DNA from: Enterococcus hermanniensis
GTDB lineage: Bacteria > Bacillota > Bacilli > Lactobacillales > Enterococcaceae
Direction of reading: 5' to 3'
DNA length: 64,000 bases
NCBI RefSeq assembly: GCF_001885945.1
Contig: NZ_JXKQ01000003.1
Coordinates: forward strand, 62,001 to 126,000
Both the position numbers and the translations under genes were made by a program. The notes beneath the pieces are model-generated. The model was not told where the DNA came from and did no database searches. It worked only from the letters and a program-made list of their open reading frames with translations. Every line of letters starts with the position of its first letter. The first letter of the stretch is position 1. This document shows positions 55,224 through 64,000 of the stretch, piece after piece.

Positions 55224-56306
55224 TTACTTCCCTCCCTGTTCACTTTCAAATTTTTCCATAAATGTCACGAATGCTCTGACGCCCTCAAGTGGAAAGGCAT
55301 TATACAAACTAGCTCGCATTCCGCCTACAGAGCGATGCCCTTTTAAGTTTTGAAATCCTTCAGCTAGGGCTGCTTGATTGAAAGCTTTATCTAATTCAAC
55401 ATTTCCTGTGACAAATGGGATATTGGTCAAAGAACGACTGTCAGACCGAACTGGACTTTTGAAAAGTTCAGATTTTTCTATAGCATCATATAAAATTTTA
55501 GCCTTTTCCTTGTTCTTCTCAAAAATACTTGGGATACCTCCTTGGTCTTTCAACCATTCAAAAACTAGCTTGGCCATATAAATACTATAAGTCGGTGGTG
55601 TATTGTACATTGAATTACTTTTAACCTGTAGAGCATAATCGAGCATCGGGGCAAAAATAGCTGTTTGATTTAATAAATCTTCACGAATAATTACGACTGT
55701 TAATCCTGCTGGACCAATATTTTTTTGTGCGCCTGCATAGATCAGGCCAAAATCAGTTACTTGATAATCATTAGCTAGAATATTTGATGACATATCAGCT
55801 ACAACAGGAACTTTTCCAAAATTGGGGATCGTCGAATAGGCGGTCCCTTCGATCGTATTATTGGTTGTGATATGAACATAAGCCGCTGCTTGATCTACCG
55901 TTTGTGGCAATTCTGGAATGTAGTTATAACTTTTATCTTCACTTGAGGCAATAACCTCTACATCAAGTGTTGAAATTGCTTTTGCTACGCTGATCGCTTT
56001 TTTAGACCATGCGCCTGTATCTACATACAAAGCTTTTTTACCTTGAGCTAAGTTCAATGGCACCATACTAAATTGTAGACTGGCTCCACCCTGAAGAAAT
56101 AATACTTTATAGTTATCAGGAATCTCCATTAATTCTCTTAATAAAGATTCTGCCGAGCAAATGATTTCATCAAATAAGGAGGACCGATGACTCAACTCCA
56201 TGACCGACATGCCACTACCTCGGTAATTTAACAATTCGGACTGCGCAGTTTCTAATACTTTTTTGGGTAAGACTGCTGGACCAGCTGAGAAATTATAAAT
56301 TGTCAT
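55224..56306 (-). CDS. serC: Phosphoserine aminotransferase
   Basis: A 360-residue PLP enzyme of serine synthesis. [19 protein letters not shown] at the N-terminus and the PLP Lys195 in [13 protein letters not shown] are diagnostic, as are GGASLQF and [15 protein letters not shown]. Start ATG 56306 has GGAGGAG about 10 bp before it; the in-frame start at 56339 lies in the promoter and is rejected. First gene of the ser operon. No serB is visible here. Confidence 0.96.
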   Translation of the reverse strand: MTIYNFSAGPAVLPKKVLETAQSELLNYRGSGMSVMELSHRSSLFDEIICSAESLLRELMEIPDNYKVLFLQGGASLQFSMVPLNLAQGKKALYVDTGAWSKKAISVAKAISTLDVEVIASSEDKSYNYIPELPQTVDQAAAYVHITTNNTIEGTAYSTIPNFGKVPVVADMSSNILANDYQVTDFGLIYAGAQKNIGPAGLTVVIIREDLLNQTAIFAPMLDYALQVKSNSMYNTPPTYSIYMAKLVFEWLKDQGGIPSIFEKNKEKAKILYDAIEKSELFKSPVRSDSRSLTNIPFVTGNVELDKAFNQAALAEGFQNLKGHRSVGGMRASLYNAFPLEGVRAFVTFMEKFESEQGGK

Positions 56307-56338
56307 ATGCTTTCGCTCCTCCTTAAGATGTGATGCCA

Positions 56339-56367
56339 ATTATAACAGATGTAAAAAAATGATAAAA
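56339..56367 (-). promoter_or_regulatory. Predicted promoter of the ser operon
   Basis: -10 TATAAT (56339-56344, minus strand) with a TG one base upstream (extended -10); weak -35 TTTTAT at 17 bp (56362-56367). Confidence 0.6.
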
Positions 56368-56474
56368 GGTTAATTTAAAATTAATCTAAAAGCAATTAAT
56401 TCAATAAAATTAACTTGTTTTAGAGAAATAAGCCAGGTTAGTACAATTTAATTTACTAGGATATACTTAAAATC

Positions 56475-56545
56475 ACAACTATTTATTTGACAACTAAACT
56501 CGAATGAATTATTCTTCATATAGTTTAAATTACAACTATTTATTT
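56475..56545 (+). promoter_or_regulatory. Promoter flanked by a 14-bp direct repeat, upstream of DUF2316 gene
   Basis: -35 TTGACA (56487-56492), 17-bp spacer, -10 TATTCT (56510-56515). ACAACTATTTATTT occurs at 56475-56488 and again at 56532-56545, 57 bp apart, one on each side of the promoter. Confidence 0.6.
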
Positions 56546-56564
56546 TAAGAAAGAAGCGGATACC

Positions 56565-56864
56565 ATGTCTTTAACTGCTCAACAAACATATAATACAAAA
56601 AAAGAATTTCAAGAAAATTTTGAACGTACAGGTCTGACTTTAGAACAAATAGCCAAAGATCTACATACTTCACCAGAAGTCATCGCGGATACTTTAGCAT
56701 TAAACGTCTCACGGATTGAAGATCCTTGGGTGTTAAAAAATTATTTAGAAGCTGTTCTTCACGAAAAAAACATCACCGGTATTCCTTTTAGTGCACTAGT
56801 GGGTGATTATCATCATCATTGGTTTTTAAATAGCCACCGAATTGAAAAAAGAAAAATTGGTTAA
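56565..56864 (+). CDS. DUF2316 family protein
   Basis: A 99-residue protein matching the DUF2316 pattern: an N-terminal helix-turn-helix-like part (GLTLEQIAKDLHTSPEVIADTLAL, about 26-49) followed by DPWVLKNYLEAVLHEK and PFSALVGDYHHHWFLN. It may bind DNA or act as a small regulator, but nothing is established. AAGAAAG is a weak binding site before the ATG. Single gene, divergent from serC. Confidence 0.8.
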   Translation: MSLTAQQTYNTKKEFQENFERTGLTLEQIAKDLHTSPEVIADTLALNVSRIEDPWVLKNYLEAVLHEKNITGIPFSALVGDYHHHWFLNSHRIEKRKIG

Positions 56865-56865
56865 A

Positions 56866-56900
56866 AAAAATCCTCAGCAATTCTCTGCTGAGGATTTTTT
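56866..56900. terminator. Bidirectional terminator
   Basis: AAAATCCTCAGCA/TGCTGAGGATTTT stem around ATTCTC, A- and T-runs on both sides; serves the DUF2316 gene and the convergent permease gene. Confidence 0.9.
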
Positions 56901-56904
56901 ATTT

Positions 56905-58392
56905 TTATTCTGCTTTCGAACGACGAATATAGTTTTGGTAAAGAATAATACCAACAATCGTAAATCCAACTGGACCGGCAATCATCCATAATGTATCACG
57001 GACACCAGCGCCTTCAATGATTGGTTGGAAAATCGTAAAGACATTCGCACCTAAAACAAGTAAGAAGACAACGACACTAACCGCAATCGTTAATCCATGA
57101 GATTTATATACTTCAAATGGACGATCTAACCCTGGTTTTTGTTTAAATTTAGGGAAAGCATAGATCAAGAATAAGTATGGCAATGTCATTGATACATTCG
57201 CCATCAAAGTCAAGATATTATAGAAAGCTGATGGATCAGGTGTTCCAAATGATGCAATTAAGATAATCGCCACAACGATCAAACATTGTGCCCACATTGC
57301 ATAACTAGGCATACCATTTTCATTCAATTCCGTAAATTTCTTAGGCCATAATTTTTTAGGTGTTCCCATAATCATTGTCTTTAATGGTGAATAAGTCAAT
57401 GTGAAGAACGCACCACTATAGGCTAAAAACATTCCTAAACCGGTGTAACGAGCAAACCAGTTCCCCATGCTGATAGCGGCCGAATGACTAAGACCGATAG
57501 CATTACCGAACTCTACTCCTAAGTTATTCATCATAACATATGAGATATTTCCTAAGTTCGTTGTATCACCTGATAAAACATCTTGCCAGTTTGTACTTAC
57601 ACCCCAAAGGAAGATCCCTAGTGCGTATCCTACAGAAATGATCAAGGCAGAGAAAACAACCGCTTTAGGGAACGTTTTTTCTGGATTACGTGTTTTATCG
57701 ACCATCCCACCTACAGCTTCTAATCCACCATAAGCGAAAATAGCAAATACAGCAAAACCTAATAAACCAATTGGACTTTGGTAGCTAGGATTTGGAGAGT
57801 GTAAAATGTGATCAAATGGTTGAGCTAAATGTCCACCATTAGCGACCAAGATAATTCCTGAAATCACGATCAACACAACATTTAAACTCGTTACAGCAAG
57901 TCCACCTAGACTAGTAATTTTAACAATCCCTTTAACCCCTTTGATAGAGACTAAAGTAACAATTACCATCCAGACACAGGCTAAGATCCCAACCATTTGT
58001 GTTGAGTTTAAACCAAACATGTGTAATTTTTGAGTTTGGTCACTTCCAGCAAACGCTGTAGTAAAAGGAATCCAAACCTTAGATGATGTAGATACCATCC
58101 AGACAACATAAGAAGCAAACCACATAAATGTTCCGATAAATGCGAAACGTGGTCCTACGCTGACTTCTAACCATTTATACATCCCACTATTTTCACCTTT
58201 GATGGTTGACCCAAACTCTGCCATCATCAAAGCAAAAGGAATGAAAAATAGAATTGCGGCTACGACATAAAAGACGATTGAGCCATACCCCATCAAGTAA
58301 AAGGCTACCGGTCCATTGGCAAACCCGAATACTGAGGTAAAGATCATCATGATCAGAGCGCCAAGCGTCATGCCTTTTTCTGCTTTGGACAT
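56905..58392 (-). CDS. APC-family amino-acid permease (glutamate/GABA antiporter-like)
   Basis: A 495-residue permease with about 12 helices. The N-terminal FTSVFGFANGPVAFYLMGYGSI is at the place of the APC substrate loop, followed by MMAEFGSTIKGENSGMYKW and FAIFAYGGLEAVGGMVDKTRNPEKTFPKAV, close to the GadC/YjeM group. Substrate not known. I chose ATG 58392 because AGGAG lies 8 bp upstream. There is no decarboxylase gene beside it. Single gene with terminator. Confidence 0.87.
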   Translation of the reverse strand: MSKAEKGMTLGALIMMIFTSVFGFANGPVAFYLMGYGSIVFYVVAAILFFIPFALMMAEFGSTIKGENSGMYKWLEVSVGPRFAFIGTFMWFASYVVWMVSTSSKVWIPFTTAFAGSDQTQKLHMFGLNSTQMVGILACVWMVIVTLVSIKGVKGIVKITSLGGLAVTSLNVVLIVISGIILVANGGHLAQPFDHILHSPNPSYQSPIGLLGFAVFAIFAYGGLEAVGGMVDKTRNPEKTFPKAVVFSALIISVGYALGIFLWGVSTNWQDVLSGDTTNLGNISYVMMNNLGVEFGNAIGLSHSAAISMGNWFARYTGLGMFLAYSGAFFTLTYSPLKTMIMGTPKKLWPKKFTELNENGMPSYAMWAQCLIVVAIILIASFGTPDPSAFYNILTLMANVSMTLPYLFLIYAFPKFKQKPGLDRPFEVYKSHGLTIAVSVVVFLLVLGANVFTIFQPIIEGAGVRDTLWMIAGPVGFTIVGIILYQNYIRRSKAE

Positions 58393-58963
58393 TGAAACCA
58401 CTCCTATTCAATTAATTTAGGGGTTGTTTTTTTTAGTTTATTCGATCTGTATAACTAGTTATTAATTAAACAATAATATCTCAAACAAAGTAAAACCCCA
58501 ACTATAACTTTACAATGAAAAAATACAGTTTGCAAGTTGTCATTATTTTATAAATATTCTGAAAAAACTCTTCTTAATAGAGTTGTTCATCGTTTATCCT
58601 ATCAAAATAAAAGATTAAAAAATAACGCTTACAACCAGTGCCAGGCCGTGGTTTCAATTCGTTTAAAAATAAAATTTACTAAAAACAGTTCTAAAAAGCT
58701 GTTATATCAAATGCTATTATTAATCGTTCCAATAAAATATTTCTATTTGGACAATCTTATTTAACAATAAAAATTAAAAAAAGACAGCCCTATTGACTAT
58801 CTTTTAAGATTATTAACGTTAAAATTTCTTTAAACATCTTACTAATGTATTCATTTGATTTAAGACTCTAAAAAAATTTGTTTTTTTTTAGCAAAATACC
58901 ATTTATTTACCACTCTATTTAAATTATAGAAATTCTAAATCTTAATTAAGTAATCATAATTAC
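58393..58963. other. Intergenic region between permease and ABC transporter genes
   Basis: About 570 bp, AT-rich. It holds the permease promoter region with a 12-bp palindrome ATAACTAGTTAT (58450-58461) and a weak terminator at 58774-58806. The 75-codon ORF at 58537-58764 (+) has no binding site and no family likeness. Confidence 0.55.
58774..58806 (-). terminator. Weak terminator of the ABC transporter operon
   Basis: AAAAGATAG pairs with CTGTCTTTT on the minus strand with one mismatch, followed by seven T. It lies about 160 bp after the operon's stop. Confidence 0.5.
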
Positions 58964-60559
58964 TTAGTAGTTGAATCTTTTCCAAAAGTTATTATGATTG
59001 ATCCAGACCCAAGCACCTGACATAATTAGAAGCCATAATAATACACTGCCATTTAAGATAAACGCATTTAAGTCTAAACTAATAGCAAAAGCATACAATG
59101 AAATAAGGATCACTCCAACAAAAATGACCGCCATCAGCCATACAACCAATCCAAAGTTTCCTCCCCCTCGAGTAAACAGCTGATTCACATTGGTCCATGT
59201 GACGTTCAACAAACGATAATCCCGAGCGAAAAAGTATAAAGCGAGTAAATACGTCCCAAATAGTACACCGATTGAAAACGACATAATCAAGATTATTGGT
59301 AAATGAATGATGACAGCGATGGCAAGACCAATAATTCCTGAAATGCCCATCTGCAACATACAACCAATCCAAAATTTTTGCTTCAGATAACGATGCATTG
59401 ATAATGGTAACGATTGGATAAATGAAAAATTTTCACGATCTAGTGATATGAGGTTACTAACAAATGATGTTTGATTCATCATCACACTAGCAAAAACGAT
59501 GCCTGTTAAAAATAAAACACCAAAATATCGATTCGAAAGCGCCTGTAAGTCTATAACCTTGGTAGACATTATCGTGGCAACCATCACAATTGGCATGATC
59601 AAAGACGAAGTCAATACTTGCATGATCAAGGAAGGATTTTTTATCAATTGAAAATTGTAATTGGTTAATTGTTTTGTTAAAGATTGATTGCTTTTATATT
59701 TTCTTGTTATTGCAAAATCTCGTGCCCCTTCATCACTGAATTGTTCATATAAACTAGGGATCACAAATCCTTTGAGTAGTACCAATAAAATAACAGTTAC
59801 CAGGAAAATACCTAAAAGCATCAACAAACCTTCGACAGAAACTAACTGATGCATCACTTGATAAAAAGGTAAAAACAAACTGATTGGATGCCGGTCTTGT
59901 TGGACACTTTCATAGGTACTTGAATTTTGGGTAAAATTGATTGCTAGAATCCCACCGACAGATATAAGCATTGAAAAGCCTAACATCAGACTAGTAAATA
60001 ATTTTTTATGCCGACGAAATGATTTCGTTCTTGTTAAACCAAAAACAATCAAGCTGCACAGACTAAATAATAAAAAGAAAAAAATCAAAAATAGGACGAT
60101 TGCTAAAAACAGAGCTAAGGGAATCGGTACACCACTTTTAAAGGCTGTTAAAAAGAATAAAACGAGTAATGGCAATAAAAACGGAACAATCGTCAGCCCA
60201 ACAGCCAAAAACTTAGCCATAAACACATAGCTTTGTTTAATCGGTAAGGGTAAATAATCTACTAAATCTTTGCTCTCGAAAAAAACATTAAAAATAGCAG
60301 ATAATGATTGCGAAAAACCAATCAAAGAGAACAAGGCCATATAATAAGTAAAGTAGCCAGGTAGTTTCCCGAAATCAATCATTAGCATCGTCAATCCATA
60401 AACGATGACAAAAATAATTCCTGACATCACATATTGCCTCAGAATACTCTGAATGACTTTCTTACCCACATGTCCCTTTTTACGAACTTGATTAGTGGCC
60501 GATGGATTTACGTATAACATATTGATCGCAATCAGTTTTTTGATGATCGCATTATTCAT
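58964..60559 (-). CDS. ABC transporter permease (ABC-2 type)
   Basis: A 531-residue membrane protein with about 12 helices in two sets separated by a cytoplasmic part (about 270-310). It matches large Firmicute exporter permeases with an FNVFFESKDLVDYLPLPIKQSYVFMAKFLA block. It overlaps the ATPase gene by 8 bp and forms a transporter with it. Substrate unknown; such pairs often serve in antimicrobial peptide defence or lipid export. Confidence 0.83.
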   Translation of the reverse strand: MNNAIIKKLIAINMLYVNPSATNQVRKKGHVGKKVIQSILRQYVMSGIIFVIVYGLTMLMIDFGKLPGYFTYYMALFSLIGFSQSLSAIFNVFFESKDLVDYLPLPIKQSYVFMAKFLAVGLTIVPFLLPLLVLFFLTAFKSGVPIPLALFLAIVLFLIFFFLLFSLCSLIVFGLTRTKSFRRHKKLFTSLMLGFSMLISVGGILAINFTQNSSTYESVQQDRHPISLFLPFYQVMHQLVSVEGLLMLLGIFLVTVILLVLLKGFVIPSLYEQFSDEGARDFAITRKYKSNQSLTKQLTNYNFQLIKNPSLIMQVLTSSLIMPIVMVATIMSTKVIDLQALSNRYFGVLFLTGIVFASVMMNQTSFVSNLISLDRENFSFIQSLPLSMHRYLKQKFWIGCMLQMGISGIIGLAIAVIIHLPIILIMSFSIGVLFGTYLLALYFFARDYRLLNVTWTNVNQLFTRGGGNFGLVVWLMAVIFVGVILISLYAFAISLDLNAFILNGSVLLWLLIMSGAWVWINHNNFWKRFNY

Positions 60560-61313
60560 TATCTAGCCCCATTTCCAACTCTTCTATCAATTCCCCATCT
60601 GATTGTCGGCCAGTCATTTGTAAATAGATACTTTCTAAAGACTCTTTGGGATGAGCATCGAGCAAATCAACTACAGATCCGTTATAAAGCAATTCTCCTT
60701 GCTTCAAAATAGCTAAATCATCACACAATTGCTGGGCGCTATCTAATACATGAGTTGAAAAAATGACTGTTTTTCCTTTTTCAGCATGACGTCGGATCAT
60801 TTTCTTCAAATCAAATGCCGCTTGCGGATCTAACCCTTGCAATGGCTCATCCAAAATCCAAATATCCGGATCAGGTAATAACGCTCCAATAATAATGGTT
60901 TTTTGTCGCATTCCGTGAGAAAAACTTTCGATCGTTTCATTTTCATGACCAACCAGATCAAATAGTTCGATCAATTCTTTACGTCTCTTATCATTGTCCT
61001 GAAGCTCATACGCTGCAGATATTAAATCCCAATACTCATTGGCTGTTAGTTGTAAGAAAATATCTGGCGAATCAGGCACATAGGCAATTTTCTGTTTAAT
61101 GGCTAAGCGGTTCTCTTTTAAATTCTTACCATCAAAAAAGATTTCTCCGCTAGTAGGTTCTAAGATACTTACCAAACTTTTGATCGTCGTTGATTTTCCA
61201 GCCCCATTATGCCCCAAAAAACCAAAAATCTTACCTGCTTCAATCGTTAAATTTAAATTATTTAACGCCTTTTTAGCTCCATACGACTTCGTTACCCCAA
61301 CTAATTCAATCAT
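60552..61313 (-). CDS. ABC transporter ATP-binding protein
   Basis: A 253-residue ATPase. Walker A GHNGAGKST (34-42), signature FSHGMRQK (a variant of LSGGQ), Walker B DIWILDEPLQGLD and His switch FSTHV are present. The SHGMRQK signature is common in exporters of the BcrA/YtrB type. GGAG lies before the ATG. First gene of the pair; it faces away from the P-type ATPase gene. Confidence 0.93.
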   Translation of the reverse strand: MIELVGVTKSYGAKKALNNLNLTIEAGKIFGFLGHNGAGKSTTIKSLVSILEPTSGEIFFDGKNLKENRLAIKQKIAYVPDSPDIFLQLTANEYWDLISAAYELQDNDKRRKELIELFDLVGHENETIESFSHGMRQKTIIIGALLPDPDIWILDEPLQGLDPQAAFDLKKMIRRHAEKGKTVIFSTHVLDSAQQLCDDLAILKQGELLYNGSVVDLLDAHPKESLESIYLQMTGRQSDGELIEELEMGLDNE

Positions 61314-61606
61314 GTTTACTCACTCCTTTTTTCTACTATACGAGAAAAGACGATACCTGACAATCCTCACTCTAATTAAGGACTTGACGGTCAAGCTGCA
61401 GAGACTTTTTTAAAGCAATTCTTCTGATTATTTTTATTATTTTCCAGATACCAATAGAAGCATTTTAGATTGTCCCTTAAGCTTATTATTCATAACTTAT
61501 AAATATTTTACTAATTTTTACGTATTGCTGACGTTATTTTTTGCGGATTAGTATAAGCTAGAACTAGTACAACTGAATAAATTCTTATTTAACGGAGGCA
61601 CTATTT
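61314..61606. other. Divergent intergenic region between ABC and P-type ATPase genes
   Basis: About 290 bp. A TATAAG near 61550 could be a -10 for the ATPase gene. No gene, repeat or structured RNA is evident. Confidence 0.5.
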
Positions 61607-63919
61607 ATGCACAAATTTACCGGACTAACAACAGAGGAAGTGAAAAAAAAACGAAGTGCGGGTCAAAGCAACGAACAAAATTTAAAGCCCGGCAAAACGA
61701 TCGGAACGATTATCCGTGAAAATACGTTTACCTTGTTTAATCTACTTAATTTTTTATTAGCCGCTTGTTTATTTGCAGTTAAAGCATATAGCAATATGTT
61801 TTTCATTGTCATTATTATGATGAATATTACGATTGGAATTGTCCAAGAGATACGAGCGAAAAAAATGGTGGAACGTTTAACTTTATTAGCTCAAAGCGAT
61901 ATTACCGTCCTTCGAGACGGTAGCAAACAAAAAATTGCGCCCAACCAATTGGTCTTAGGTGACTATGTTCAATTAAAATCTGGCGAACAAATCCCTAGTG
62001 ATATGAAAGTATTGGATGGTAAAGCCGAAGTGAATGAATCTTTACTGACTGGGGAATCCGATACGATCCTAAAAAAAATAGATGATACACTTTTATCCGG
62101 TAGTTTTTTGACTAGTGGTCAAGTACTTGCAGAAGTTGAACATGTAGGTGCGGATAATTATGCAGCAAAAATAATTAATGAAACAAAATCGACCAAACCA
62201 TTAAAATCAGAATTAATTGGCTCGATTCGTAAAATATCAACGTTCACTAGCTTTATCATCTTACCGATCGGAATTTTATTATTCATAGAAGCCTTCTTCT
62301 TAAAACATAGTGCGACAAGCACGGCCGTCGTAGCCTCTGTTGCTGCTTTATTAGGAATGCTACCAAAAGGTTTAGTTCTATTAATCAGCATTGCTTTGAC
62401 GACTGGCGTTTTAAAATTGGCCAAAAAACAAGTCTTAGTCCAAAATATGTATGCAATCGAGAACTTAGCCCATATGGATGTTTTGTGCTTAGACAAAACA
62501 GGCACTTTAACAGAAGGCAAAATGCAAGTAGAGGAACTTCATTATTTAAAGGACGCTTATAAAAATTCGCTACCTGATTTGATGAAAAATTATCTCTTCG
62601 CTACAGACGATAATAATCCAACTGCGCAAGCCCTTAAACAATTCTTTGGTCAAGGACAAACAAAATCTGCTGTACAGGTACTACCATTTTCATCAGAAAG
62701 AAAATATGGGGCTGTGACATTTGAAGATTGCCAAACTTTATACCTAGGATCACCCGAAAATTTATTAGCTACCAATCAAATTCCTGAGGTCATACAACAG
62801 TATCAAACATCCGGATTAAGGATTCTTTTGATAGCGTTCAGTCCAGCAGCGATCCAAGATACTCCGCTTGATTTATTACCAGTTGCCTTTATTACCCTAA
62901 GTGATCCGATTCGTGCCAACGCCAAAGAAACCTTAGATTTTCTTGAAACACAAGCAGTTGATTTGAAAATCATTTCAGGCGACAATCCCAAAACTGTCGC
63001 AGCGATTGCTGAAAAAGCTGGTTTTAAAAATTATCAAACAGCGATTGATCTTTCTGACTACACAGACGAAAATGAAATCCGCCAGCTCGCTCATAGCCAT
63101 TCGATTTTTGGTCGAGTAACGCCACAACAAAAAAAATTACTGATTCATGAATTAAAACAGCAAAATCAAACTGTCGGTATGACGGGTGATGGGGTCAATG
63201 ACATCCTAGCTTTGCGTGAAGCGGATATTTCGATTGCGATGGCTGAAGGTGATGATGCAACTCGCCAAATTGCTGATATTGTACTGTTAGATTCTGATTT
63301 TGGCAAACTACCTGCAATCATTTTTGAAGGTCGACGTGTAGTTAATAATATTACACGTTCCTCAGGAGTATTCTTTATTAAGACGATTTATTCTTTACTG
63401 GTTTCACTATTTTGTATTTTAACAGTTTCAACTTTTCCATTTATCCCACTGCAAATCACATTGATTGATTTAGCAATCGAGGGCTATCCAGCCTTTTTCT
63501 TATCTTTTGAAAAAGACAATCAAAAAATCGCCGGGCGTTTTTTACCTACTGCTATTAAGCGCGCCTTACCAAGCGGACTACTCGTTATGGCTAATATTCT
63601 ACTAGTATGGTTGTTCGAAAAACTATTTTTATCACCGCCTGATGCTCGCACATTGATGTACTATCTTTTGATTGGAATCAGTTGTTTTGCGGTCATGAAA
63701 TCGTGTCAACCTTTTAATCGATTACGTCTTTTTCTTACCATAAGCACTACTGTAGGAAGTTATGTAGCAATCATTTTATTCCATCAATTGCTATCTGTAG
63801 GCACACTTTCACTAATGACTTTCGGATTATTTATCATTTTTATGTTAGGAAATCTGTTGCTTTGGAACCCTCTTGCTAAACAAATTCAAAAGTTAAATTT
63901 GACTTTTTTACAAATTTAA
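61607..63919 (+). CDS. P-type cation-transporting ATPase
   Basis: A 770-residue P-type ATPase with the phosphorylated Asp296 in DKTGTLTEG, TGES (around 147-150) in the actuator domain, and TGDGVNDILALREADI in the hinge. About ten helices. It has no N-terminal heavy-metal domain. In transmembrane helix 4 the ion-site motif, PEGL in Ca/Mg pumps, is PKGL (253-256). The protein is shorter than PacL/MgtA (about 880-900) and resembles the compact CtpE-like group. The ion is unknown. GGAGG lies 8 bp before the ATG. Confidence 0.88.
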   Translation: MHKFTGLTTEEVKKKRSAGQSNEQNLKPGKTIGTIIRENTFTLFNLLNFLLAACLFAVKAYSNMFFIVIIMMNITIGIVQEIRAKKMVERLTLLAQSDITVLRDGSKQKIAPNQLVLGDYVQLKSGEQIPSDMKVLDGKAEVNESLLTGESDTILKKIDDTLLSGSFLTSGQVLAEVEHVGADNYAAKIINETKSTKPLKSELIGSIRKISTFTSFIILPIGILLFIEAFFLKHSATSTAVVASVAALLGMLPKGLVLLISIALTTGVLKLAKKQVLVQNMYAIENLAHMDVLCLDKTGTLTEGKMQVEELHYLKDAYKNSLPDLMKNYLFATDDNNPTAQALKQFFGQGQTKSAVQVLPFSSERKYGAVTFEDCQTLYLGSPENLLATNQIPEVIQQYQTSGLRILLIAFSPAAIQDTPLDLLPVAFITLSDPIRANAKETLDFLETQAVDLKIISGDNPKTVAAIAEKAGFKNYQTAIDLSDYTDENEIRQLAHSHSIFGRVTPQQKKLLIHELKQQNQTVGMTGDGVNDILALREADISIAMAEGDDATRQIADIVLLDSDFGKLPAIIFEGRRVVNNITRSSGVFFIKTIYSLLVSLFCILTVSTFPFIPLQITLIDLAIEGYPAFFLSFEKDNQKIAGRFLPTAIKRALPSGLLVMANILLVWLFEKLFLSPPDARTLMYYLLIGISCFAVMKSCQPFNRLRLFLTISTTVGSYVAIILFHQLLSVGTLSLMTFGLFIIFMLGNLLLWNPLAKQIQKLNLTFLQI

Positions 63920-63923
63920 ACTA

Positions 63924-63970
63924 CAAAAAAACGGGAAACAAATCATTGAGTGATTTGTTTCCCGTTTTTT
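63924..63970 (+). terminator. Terminator of the P-type ATPase gene
   Basis: ACGGGAAACAAATCA pairs perfectly with TGATTTGTTTCCCGT around TTGAG, then six T. Confidence 0.9.
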
Positions 63971-64000
63971 CTCGCTGATTAAAATAGTCTTTTAACCCAT

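Noticed and set aside
58450-58461. Palindrome ATAACTAGTTAT as an operator
   Set aside because: Short and AT-rich; likely to occur by chance, and no clear promoter to place it against.
58537-58764. 75-codon ORF between permease and ABC genes
   Set aside because: No binding site; composition like non-coding AT-rich DNA.

Overview
The window is chromosomal DNA of a low-GC Gram-positive lactic-type bacterium, most likely Enterococcus or a close relative. This is inferred from AT-rich sequence, AGGAGG ribosome binding sites, Mga-family regulators, an AdcA zinc lipoprotein with a ZinT domain, a cydABCD-type oxidase operon without heme biosynthesis genes in view, a Ser/Asn-rich NlpC/P60 hydrolase and a YhgE/Pip protein. 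The species cannot be fixed from the sequence alone. There is no prophage, intact IS, CRISPR array, rRNA or tRNA.

Layout. 0-1.4 kb: the end of a KDPG aldolase gene and a KDG kinase gene (2-keto-3-deoxygluconate use). 1.5-3.3 kb: an AT-rich stretch without intact genes, holding an esterase remnant and an inverted repeat. 3.3-8.7 kb: an Rrf2 regulator plus short-chain dehydrogenase pair, an M24 peptidase-like protein that seems to lack its metal ligands, an Mga-type regulator, and a secreted sortase-like protein. 9.0-10.5 kb: a fluoride riboswitch with a CLC-F fluoride exporter. 10.6-16.5 kb: the cytochrome bd operon (cydA-B-D-C). 16.8-19.3 kb: a diacylglycerol-kinase-like lipid kinase and a C69 dipeptidase.

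19.4-26.2 kb: a complete trpEGDCFBA operon behind two tandem T-box riboswitches, both with a UGG (Trp) specifier, so expression should respond to uncharged tRNA-Trp twice in series. 26.3-31.2 kb: a divergent orphan beta-propeller-like gene, a small membrane protein, a YhgE/Pip protein and a second Rrf2-like regulator. 31.4-40.3 kb: a metal-flavoured region with AdcA, an FNT channel, a two-domain cell-wall hydrolase, a CDF cation exporter and a YcgR/YcgQ permease pair; three proteins here carry His-rich stretches. 40.4-44.5 kb: HU, then two tandem Mga-type regulators, the first broken by a frameshift near its end.

44.8-50.3 kb: alanine dehydrogenase, an M3 oligopeptidase, a MurJ/YtgP-type flippase and a small membrane protein. 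50.3-56.9 kb: a Cys/Met-metabolism PLP enzyme, an ion permease, the serine operon serC-serA-DUF1015 and a DUF2316 protein. 56.9-64 kb: an amino-acid permease, a two-gene ABC exporter and a P-type cation ATPase. Most transcription units end in clear intrinsic terminators, so operon limits are unusually easy to read. I see no clear multi-gene novel system. The best leads are the tandem T-boxes, the sortase-like protein without its arginine, the metal-ligand-free M24 protein, the frameshifted Mga paralogue and the His-rich metal region.
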